Origin: JABWBJ01 sp036507855
GTDB taxonomy: Bacteria > Gemmatimonadota > Gemmatimonadetes > Gemmatimonadales > Gemmatimonadaceae
Assembly (NCBI GenBank): GCA_036507855.1
Contig: DATCIJ010000087.1
Location: 1-9,089, forward strand
Direction: 5' to 3'
Length of the DNA: 9,089 bases
Shown: in pieces, positions 1 through 5,216 of the stretch
How the letters are laid out: each line of letters begins with the position of its first letter
How positions within the stretch are numbered: position 1 is the stretch's first letter
The notes under the pieces: model-generated
What the model was told of the DNA's origin: nothing
Seen by the model: the letters and a program-made list of their open reading frames with translations, nothing else
Database searches by the model: none
Made by a program: the position numbers and the translations under genes

Positions 1-72
1 AACCGCGAGCCGATACACACTTTCTTTGCGACTCGAACAGTGGTCGTAGGGGGAGAATTCCGGTTCCGCTGA
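1..72 (+). CDS. C-terminal fragment of a probable outer-membrane beta-barrel protein (5' part outside window)
   Basis: Frame 1 is open from the window edge to a TGA at 70-72 and encodes 23 residues. The tail contains RTVVVGGEFRFR, an alternating hydrophobic/polar strand rich in Phe and Arg near the C-terminus. That is the usual look of the last beta-strand (BAM recognition signal) of TonB-dependent receptors and other outer-membrane barrels, although those more often end exactly on an aromatic residue. A 10-bp hairpin (67-96) spans this stop codon, which supports a real gene end here. The gene converges on the oxidoreductase encoded on the other strand. Only 23 residues are visible, so the family cannot be fixed; a chance open frame remains possible. 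Confidence 0.4.
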   Translation, partial: NREPIHTFFATRTVVVGGEFRFR

Positions 73-96
73 GGGGGTTGGACGCGCCCCTCGGCG
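67..96 (+). terminator. Hairpin over the stop codon of the upstream partial gene
   Basis: The arm at 67-76 (CGCTGAGGGG) pairs with 87-96 (CCCCTCGGCG) as a 10-bp stem with one G-U wobble (70:93) and a 10-nt loop. The TGA at 70-72 lies inside the 5' arm. The bases after the stem (TCGTTG) are not a U-tract, so this is not a canonical intrinsic terminator. It could act as a U-tract-independent terminator or a 3'-end stabiliser. Confidence 0.45.
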
Positions 97-119
97 TCGT
101 TGAGCTTCACACGCTGGCG

Positions 120-151
120 AACGTGAGCGGAGATTCTCGTCAGCTCACGTT
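120..151 (-). terminator. Hairpin over the stop codon of the oxidoreductase gene
   Basis: This is a perfect 9-bp inverted repeat: AACGTGAGC (120-128) and GCTCACGTT (143-151) around a 14-nt loop. The loop contains the minus-strand TGA (142-140) and a small GAG/CTC inner stem. The 5' arm on the minus strand encodes the last residues of the oxidoreductase. No T-run follows on the minus strand. Together with the hairpin at 67-96 it fills the convergent gap between the two genes, so it may serve as a terminator or as protection against readthrough. Confidence 0.5.
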
Positions 152-1105
152 GACAACGACCTTGGCACGCGCGTGACCGCCAGCCACATAACGCATCGCA
201 TCAGGGACCTCACTCAACGAGTACTCTCGATCGATGACCGGCGACACCTTTTCGGATTCGATGAGCTCCGTCAGGACGACCAGATCTTCATAGCACACCT
301 TCGCCATGAACGACACGATCCTCTGGCTCGCGAAGCGGGAGAGGGCGAGCAAGGCGAGGAGACGGGTCAGCACTGCGATCGAGTCACCCTTGGCCGCGCC
401 AGCGCCGACGAACGTGCCGTTCGGCGCGAGGACACGCCGGCAGTCGCCGAGCGACCGGTTCGCCGCGATGTCGAAGAACACGTCGTAGCGCCGCCCTCTC
501 TGCGTGAAGTCCTCCTGCGTGTAATCGATCACCTCGTCCGGACCGATGGAGCGAATGAGGTCCACGTTCCGAGTGCAGGTTACTGCGGTGACGTATGCGC
601 CGAGGGCCTTGGCAATCTGCACCGCGAAGGTACCTACGCCGCCCCCAGCGCCGCAGATCAGAACGTGTTGCCCGCGCAGAACGTGCCCGTGATCCCGAAG
701 ACCCAGAAGTGCGGTGCTGCCCGCCACCGGAACGGCCGCGGCCTGGCCGAAGGTCAACCGGCGAGGTTTTGGCGCCAAGCGGTCTTCCCGTGCGCTCGCA
801 AACTCCGCGAACGTGCCGGGCGCACAGCCGAATACCTCATCGCCCGGCTTGAACCGTGTCACGTTTCCGCCGACGGCCTCGACATGTCCGGAGAGGTCGA
901 AACCACGGACGGGAGCCTTCGGGCTGCGCAGGCCCAGAATGAGTCGAGCGGGAAGCGGCAGACGCAGGAGGTGGCAGTCTGCGGCATTGACGGACGCCGC
1001 GCGTACCCTAACGAGTACACTGTCATCCGCGACGATGGGCGTGGCGATCTCCCGAAGGTGCAGAACGTCGGGTGACCCGTAGCCCTCCTGGACGATCGCC
1101 TTCAT
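140..1105 (-). CDS. NAD(P)-dependent zinc-independent alcohol dehydrogenase / quinone oxidoreductase-like protein (MDR superfamily)
   Basis: This is a 321-aa medium-chain dehydrogenase/reductase, a usual length for the quinone-oxidoreductase branch. The N-terminal GroES-like catalytic domain runs roughly over residues 1-125 and carries VRVRAASVNAAD and RGFDLSGHVEAVG. It is followed by the Rossmann domain with the dinucleotide-binding loop GAGGGVG (152-158) and then VQIAKALGA. The cysteine ligands and structural-zinc cluster of zinc alcohol dehydrogenases are absent, so it is expected to reduce quinones, enones or aldehydes with NAD(P)H in the cytosol; the substrate cannot be told. I chose ATG at 1105 because MKAIVQEGYG is the family start and GGGGGAG sits just upstream. 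The frame stays open to 1240, but that extension is not family-like and runs through operator A. The gene is divergent from the DUF4386 gene, and both share operator elements with padR. Confidence 0.9.
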   Translation of the reverse strand: MKAIVQEGYGSPDVLHLREIATPIVADDSVLVRVRAASVNAADCHLLRLPLPARLILGLRSPKAPVRGFDLSGHVEAVGGNVTRFKPGDEVFGCAPGTFAEFASAREDRLAPKPRRLTFGQAAAVPVAGSTALLGLRDHGHVLRGQHVLICGAGGGVGTFAVQIAKALGAYVTAVTCTRNVDLIRSIGPDEVIDYTQEDFTQRGRRYDVFFDIAANRSLGDCRRVLAPNGTFVGAGAAKGDSIAVLTRLLALLALSRFASQRIVSFMAKVCYEDLVVLTELIESEKVSPVIDREYSLSEVPDAMRYVAGGHARAKVVVNVS

Positions 1106-1171
1106 GCTCCCCCGCGGTGCGAGACATTGCGGCGCAGCGTACCGCGCCAGCGGCGCGCTGAATCGCCCTTC

Positions 1172-1186
1172 TATGGGAGAGCCATA
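1172..1186 (-). promoter_or_regulatory. Operator A: probable PadR-type palindrome in front of the oxidoreductase gene
   Basis: TATGGGAGAGCCATA (plus strand) has 5-bp arms TATGG/CCATA around five bases. Read on the minus strand it is CTCG-TATGGCTCTCCCATA-GAA, matching operator C's CTCG-TATGGGAATCCAATA-GGA in core and flanks. It is 66 bp upstream of the oxidoreductase ATG and carries its oriented flanks in the same direction as that gene. Binding by the PadR protein encoded at 2079 is inferred from the shared element. Confidence 0.6.
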
Positions 1187-1242
1187 CGAGAGGACAGGCC
1201 GGAAGTTGCAGGGCGCCGGAAACCGGGCGCGGGGCAGCACCG

Positions 1243-1257
1243 TATGGGGACCCCATA
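1243..1257 (+). promoter_or_regulatory. Operator B: perfect palindrome in front of the DUF4386 gene
   Basis: TATGGGGACCCCATA is a perfect 7+1+7 inverted repeat, the most symmetric of the three copies. Its flanks (CG before, GGA after) are those of operator C, and it lies 85-83 bp upstream of the DUF4386 start. Its centre is 71 bp from operator A. I find no convincing sigma70 -35/-10 pair in the 235-bp divergent region, so whether the site overlaps a promoter cannot be shown. Confidence 0.65.
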
Positions 1258-1340
1258 GGACGGAGCACGGGCCGGAGTACCGGTGGCAAACTCATGTCCC
1301 GAGGCACCCCATCTCGAATCGTTCGCGACTGGAGTAATGC

Positions 1341-2030
1341 ATGAAATCCGCAAAAAGCGCCGGCCGAATCATCGGGCTCGCGTTGCTGGTCCAGGTGGTC
1401 CTGGCACCTCCGGTGTACTTCCGGTGGTTGCGGCCAGTGACAGCACCGGGCTTCCTCGAGAATGCCGCAGGAAGCGCGATGCAGATCAGGATCGCCTTGC
1501 TGCTCACGTTCGTGCTGAGCGCGATGACATTCATTGCCGCCATCGCAGCCCTGCCAGTGTTTCGCCGGTATAGCGAGAGAATGGCCTTCGCGTTCCTGGC
1601 GTTGAGTGCCGTCGGTCTTTCCACGCTCGCCATGGAGAGCGTGGCGACTCGCAACCTCCTGTCTCTGAGCCTGGAGGTCGTAAAGACGGGCGTGGCGACG
1701 GAACAGTTGCAGATACTGGGCAGTCTGGCCCGCACGACACGGGCCGGCGTGCATTTCACGAACCTGGTGGTCGCACACGGCACGGTGTGCTTCCTGTACA
1801 TCGTCCTGTTCCGCTTTTCCCTGGTGCCACGGGCGCTCGCGGGATCTGGAATGGCGGCGGCTCTCCTTTCGACTACCGCCGTGACCTTACCTCTCCTCGG
1901 GTACCGCTTCGATTTCCTGCTGATCGTGCCGGTGGCCCTCTGCGACCTTGCGCTCATCCTGTGGCTGATGGCCAGGGGGCTCGAAGAGCGCAAGCGCTTT
2001 CCTCATGCCGCGGCAACTTCCATTGCGTGA
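1341..2030 (+). CDS. DUF4386 family integral membrane protein
   Basis: This is a 229-aa, highly hydrophobic protein with about six predicted membrane spans near residues 8-25, 50-72, 80-103, 138-157, 167-187 and 190-211. The opening (GRIIGLALLVQVVLAPP), the ALPVFRRYSERMAFAFLALSAVG stretch (70-92), SLVPRALAGSGMAAALL and the closing pattern (LILWLMARGLEERKRF) are typical of DUF4386 proteins. Members of that family have no established biochemical role; no catalytic residues are evident. ATG at 1341 is preceded by GGAG (1331-1334) at good spacing. It is divergent from an NAD(P)H oxidoreductase and 48 bp upstream of padR, and operator B lies in its leader, so it is probably co-regulated with both. 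It may work at the membrane with the oxidoreductase, but that is only context. Confidence 0.82.
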   Translation: MKSAKSAGRIIGLALLVQVVLAPPVYFRWLRPVTAPGFLENAAGSAMQIRIALLLTFVLSAMTFIAAIAALPVFRRYSERMAFAFLALSAVGLSTLAMESVATRNLLSLSLEVVKTGVATEQLQILGSLARTTRAGVHFTNLVVAHGTVCFLYIVLFRFSLVPRALAGSGMAAALLSTTAVTLPLLGYRFDFLLIVPVALCDLALILWLMARGLEERKRFPHAAATSIA

Positions 2031-2053
2031 AACCTTCCCAGGCAATACCCTCG

Positions 2054-2068
2054 TATGGGAATCCAATA
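2054..2068 (+). promoter_or_regulatory. Operator C: palindrome immediately upstream of padR
   Basis: TATGGGAATCCAATA has 7-bp arms with one mismatch. It is flanked by CG and GGA, as is operator B. It ends only 10 nt before the padR ATG (2079), and its 3' edge abuts the likely Shine-Dalgarno AGGA (2068-2071). Repressor bound here would sit on the very start of padR, a straightforward arrangement for negative autoregulation of padR and the coupled permease. It could also represent a site on a very short leader. Confidence 0.65.
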
Positions 2069-2078
2069 GGACTCAAAC

Positions 2079-2423
2079 ATGGCTGGCAAGCTGGACGTGA
2101 AACAGGGCACGCTCGCGCTCATGATCCTGAAGACCATTGAGGTTCTGGGGCCGCTCCACGGCTACGGCATCGCGCGCCGTATCGAGGAGACGGCCAAGAA
2201 TCGTCTCACGCTCAACTACGGCACGCTGTACCCCGCGCTGTTGAAGCTCGAACAGGAGGGATTCATCAAGGCGGAGTGGCGCCAGTCCGAGAACAACCGG
2301 CGGGCCAAGTACTACGCCCTCACTGCCGCGGGACGCAAGCAAGTGGCGCGCGAAGCCCGCGAATGGCACCAGACCGCCGACCTGATCGCTGCCTTTCTCG
2401 CGCCGCGCCGGGAGTCAGAATGA
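2079..2423 (+). CDS. PadR-family transcriptional regulator (acidobacterial type)
   Basis: This 114-aa protein is a short, single-domain PadR regulator. A winged helix-turn-helix is built from GTLALMILKTIEVLGPLHGYGIARRIEE (10-37), the recognition region LNYGTLYPALLKLEQEGFIKAEW (45-67) and the wing SENNRRAKYYALTAAGRKQ (70-88), followed by one C-terminal helix for dimerisation (about 89-108). HGYGIA and YGTLYPAL are the family hallmarks. The SENNRRAKYY wing is the form seen in the acidobacterial PadR subgroup that accompanies ADOP permeases. PadR proteins are usually repressors released by small phenolic or drug-like ligands; the ligand here is unknown. The stop overlaps the permease start (ATGA at 2420-2423), so both are translated together. 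Operators A, B and C are its most likely targets. Confidence 0.93.
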   Translation: MAGKLDVKQGTLALMILKTIEVLGPLHGYGIARRIEETAKNRLTLNYGTLYPALLKLEQEGFIKAEWRQSENNRRAKYYALTAAGRKQVAREAREWHQTADLIAAFLAPRRESE

Positions 2424-5110
2424 AATACGTCCGCATAGCGCTTGCGCGCATTATCGGGTTCTTCACCGGGCACCGGGAGGATCCCGACCTGCGGGACGAA
2501 CTGCAGGCCCATCTCGAAATGGAGACGGCCGAGTTCATCCGGCGCGGCATGCCTCCAGACGAGGCGCGCCGGCAGGCGCTTCTGGCGTCGGGAGGTCTCA
2601 CGCAGGCGGTCGAGGCGGTTCGCGATCAGCGTGGACTTCCATGGATGGAAAGTGTCGTCTCCGACATCCGGTATGCACTGCGTGCGCTACGACACAGCCC
2701 GGCCTTCACTGCCGTCGTTGTGATCACCCTGGCGCTCGGCATCGGGGCCAACACCGCGATCTTCAGCGTCGTCCGGGCCGTAGTGCTCAAGCCGCTGCCA
2801 CATCGGGAGGGTGATCGCCTCGTTTACCTGAAGCACTCCATCGATGGTCCGGGGGGAGAGAACGTCCTGTTTTCCGTTCCCGAGGTTCAGGATTTTCGCG
2901 ATGGCGCCGGGTCGTTGGGCGGTATCGCCGAGTACTCCCCGTTCACGTTCACTCTTCGTGGTGAGAACGACGCTGTGCGCGTCCGCGCGGGACTCGTCAC
3001 TGGCAACTTTTTCGAAGTGATGGGACTCTCGCCGATTCTGGGCCGCGTCACGCAGCCGACCGACGACGGCATCGGCGTTCCACCGGTCATGGTTCTCACG
3101 CACGACTACTGGCTGAAGCGCTTCAACGGCGATTCGGCCATGGTCGGCCGGCAGGTGAGACTGGAGGGCAAGTCGGTGACGGTTATCGGCGTGATGGAGC
3201 CGGCACCTTACTTCCCCGACCGGGTGGATGTCTTTCTGAACATGGTGATCAGCGAGCACCACACGAGCGCCATGATGGTGCAGGGCCGCACCCATCGAAT
3301 GACCGAAATGATCGCGCGCCTCGTCCCCGGTGCCACGCTGGAGCAGGCACGAGCCGAGGTTGGCGCGGTCCACGCGCGCATAACGAACGAGTTCAAGGAT
3401 GCGTACGATCCCGGTTCGCATTATCGCGTTACGGTCATTCCGTTCAGGCAGGCGCTGGGGTCGCGCGCGCAATTGACGTTGTGGCTGCTCATGGGCGCCG
3501 CTGCCTTCGTCATGATCATTGCGGCCGCCAATGTCGCCAACCTGACGCTCATGCGCGGCGTGCGCCGGGAGCCTGAGCTCGTGGCGCGCGCGGCACTCGG
3601 CGCCGGCACGGCGCGGCTGCGGCGGCTGCTGCTGGCCGAGAATCTCCTGTTGACGCTCATGGGCGGTCTCGTCGGCGTGATGATCGCGATCGGCGGCGTC
3701 GGCCTGCTCGTGTCGTTGGTCGACCGGTATTCGGCCCGGGCGAATGAGATCCGGCTCGACGGCGTGGCTCTTGGCTTCACGCTCATGATTTCGGTGACGC
3801 TCGCGCTGCTGCTCTCGTTCCTGGCGTCGTTGCCGAAGGAAGGGGCATTCGCCGCCTTGATCTCCGGAGGTGGACACCGGGTGAGCGGAGGTCTGAAGCG
3901 GCAACGTCTGCAGCGCGGACTCGTCGTTGCGCAGGTCGCGGTGTCGGTTGTCCTCCTCGCCGGCGCGGGATTGCTCACCCGCACCATGATTCAGCTTTCC
4001 CGGGTGAACACCGGCCTCAGGACCGAGGAAGTGCTGACGATGGAGGTGCCACTCCTCGAGCTGGCCGCTGCATTCGTCCCCGGGGCCGATGCCACGGCCA
4101 AGGAACGCTACAATCGGATGCTGCGCGAGGTGCGAGCCCTTCCCGGTGTCCTCGACGTTGGCCTGGGGTCTCCTTCACCGCTCCGCCGGTCGAGCGTCCA
4201 GTTCGACGTCAAGGCAGAGGGCAAGACGCTCGCGGTGGGTGAAGCGATGCCGCGGGCCGAGTTGCGAACCGCCAACCCCGAGTACTTCAGCGCGGCCGGG
4301 ATTCCGCTGCTCCGCGGGCGCCCGTTTGCGTCGACCGATCAGGCCGGGGCCGGCATGGTCGTCATCATCAATCAAACGCTCGCCGACCGATACTTCCCTG
4401 GCGAGGACCCGGTCGGGAGGCGGATCGCCTGGACGGGTGACGTGCTGAGATTCACTCCCATCAGCGGCGACTGGCGCACCGTTGTCGGTGTCGTGGGCAA
4501 CACGCAGGACGGGGGGCTGGACACGGAGCCACGACCCGTGGTGTTCATGCCTTTCACGCAAATGCTTGCGATGGGCGGTGGGCTGGTGATCCGCGCCGAC
4601 AGCCACGTGGCGCGCCTGACGCCTGCGGTGACACGCGTGGTGCGACGAATCGCGCCGACGGCGCTCATCGAGAACGTGATGACCGTGGCGCAGATCAAGG
4701 ATCAGAGTGTTTCCCCGCGGCGCCTGAACGCCGTGCTGGTCTCCGCGTTCGGCATCCTGGCGTTGATCATCGCCGCGGTCGGGATTGCCGGTGTGCTGGC
4801 GTTTTCGGTGAGCGCGCGCACGAACGAGATCGGGATCCGCATGAGCCTCGGGGCCGACGGTGGCATGGTGCAGCGCATGATCCTGAGGGAAGGTGGGGTG
4901 TTGCTGGCATTCGGCCTCGTGCTGGGCGTTGCCGGTGCGTTATTCGCCGCCCGGGTGATTCGTGGGCTTCTCTTTGGCGTGACGCCTCACGACCCGCTCA
5001 CGCTGCTTGGAGTCGCGGTCATGATGTCGGCAATCGGGTTATGCGCGTGCTGGATTCCGGCGCTTCGGGCAGCGCAGATCGACCCGGCGATCACCATGCG
5101 TTCGCAATAG
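2420..5110 (+). CDS. ADOP-type orphan ABC permease (MacB/FtsX-like, duplicated permease modules)
   Basis: This is an 896-aa membrane protein. Residues 1-80 form a soluble prefix (DPDLRDELQAHLEMETAEFIRRGM, then DEARRQALLASGG) typical of acidobacterial duplicated orphan permeases. Two MacB/FtsX modules follow. The first has TM ~97-119, a periplasmic MacB-like domain ~120-350, and TMs ~353-376, 405-432 and 450-470. The second has TM ~501-523, a periplasmic domain ~524-765, and TMs ~771-796, 824-845 and 860-880. IGANTAIFSVVRAVVLKPLP and the closing RAAQIDPAITMRSQ are family signatures. No Walker A/B domain is present, and no ATPase gene lies in the window, hence 'orphan'. MacB-type relatives are mechanotransmitters for efflux or lipoprotein/peptide export, but the substrate here is unknown. 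ATG at 2420 follows GGGAG (2410-2414) and overlaps the padR stop. The frame is open upstream from 2276 only as an overlap with padR. Confidence 0.92.
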   Translation: MKYVRIALARIIGFFTGHREDPDLRDELQAHLEMETAEFIRRGMPPDEARRQALLASGGLTQAVEAVRDQRGLPWMESVVSDIRYALRALRHSPAFTAVVVITLALGIGANTAIFSVVRAVVLKPLPHREGDRLVYLKHSIDGPGGENVLFSVPEVQDFRDGAGSLGGIAEYSPFTFTLRGENDAVRVRAGLVTGNFFEVMGLSPILGRVTQPTDDGIGVPPVMVLTHDYWLKRFNGDSAMVGRQVRLEGKSVTVIGVMEPAPYFPDRVDVFLNMVISEHHTSAMMVQGRTHRMTEMIARLVPGATLEQARAEVGAVHARITNEFKDAYDPGSHYRVTVIPFRQALGSRAQLTLWLLMGAAAFVMIIAAANVANLTLMRGVRREPELVARAALGAGTARLRRLLLAENLLLTLMGGLVGVMIAIGGVGLLVSLVDRYSARANEIRLDGVALGFTLMISVTLALLLSFLASLPKEGAFAALISGGGHRVSGGLKRQRLQRGLVVAQVAVSVVLLAGAGLLTRTMIQLSRVNTGLRTEEVLTMEVPLLELAAAFVPGADATAKERYNRMLREVRALPGVLDVGLGSPSPLRRSSVQFDVKAEGKTLAVGEAMPRAELRTANPEYFSAAGIPLLRGRPFASTDQAGAGMVVIINQTLADRYFPGEDPVGRRIAWTGDVLRFTPISGDWRTVVGVVGNTQDGGLDTEPRPVVFMPFTQMLAMGGGLVIRADSHVARLTPAVTRVVRRIAPTALIENVMTVAQIKDQSVSPRRLNAVLVSAFGILALIIAAVGIAGVLAFSVSARTNEIGIRMSLGADGGMVQRMILREGGVLLAFGLVLGVAGALFAARVIRGLLFGVTPHDPLTLLGVAVMMSAIGLCACWIPALRAAQIDPAITMRSQ

Positions 5111-5147
5111 AACCACGACCACTCGCAGCCGGGACCAGGACGACGGG

Positions 5148-5165
5148 GCACGGCTGCTGCCGTGC
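5148..5165 (+). terminator. Short GC hairpin between permease and kinase genes
   Basis: GCACGGC (5148-5154) and GCCGTGC (5159-5165) form a perfect 7-bp stem on a TGCT tetraloop, 37 nt after the permease stop. No T-run follows. It may end the padR-permease transcript or belong to the kinase leader, since the next hairpin begins at the following base. Confidence 0.4.
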
Positions 5166-5198
5166 GCCTCACCTCGCGCCGCCGTAAGTTGGTGAGGC
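5166..5198 (+). promoter_or_regulatory. Second inverted repeat directly upstream of the kinase ribosome-binding site
   Basis: GCCTCACC (5166-5173) and GGTGAGGC (5191-5198) are a perfect 8-bp inverted repeat with a 17-nt spacer, beginning one base after the preceding hairpin. The kinase Shine-Dalgarno AAGGA (5206-5210) starts 7 nt after it. As RNA, the two stems could stack coaxially in the 5' leader; as DNA, the repeat could be an operator half-site pair. The function is not known. Confidence 0.4.
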
Positions 5199-5216
5199 TG
5201 CCACCAAGGAACGCGG

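Noticed and set aside
173..1075. 300-aa open frame on the plus strand
   Set aside because: It lies opposite the oxidoreductase, with low-complexity Arg/Glu/Ala-rich product and no recognisable motif.
1106..1240. N-terminal extension of the oxidoreductase to an ATG at 1240 (366 aa)
   Set aside because: The extra 45 residues are not like MDR enzymes and overlap operator A; the ATG at 1105 has a strong ribosome-binding site and the family's usual first residues.
2022..2046. ATTGC/GCAAT stem at the end of the DUF4386 gene
   Set aside because: It has only 5 bp with a 15-nt loop; too weak to list as a terminator, and readthrough into padR is possible.
2276..2419. Upstream start for the permease (944 aa)
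   Set aside because: The extension lies wholly inside padR in another frame and is Arg/Pro-rich; the ATG at 2420 has GGGAG upstream and the expected N-terminal prefix domain.
2687..3904. 405-aa open frame on the minus strand
   Set aside because: It is antisense to the permease, has the His/Gln/Arg-rich composition typical of an opposite-strand shadow in GC-rich DNA, and shows no domain.
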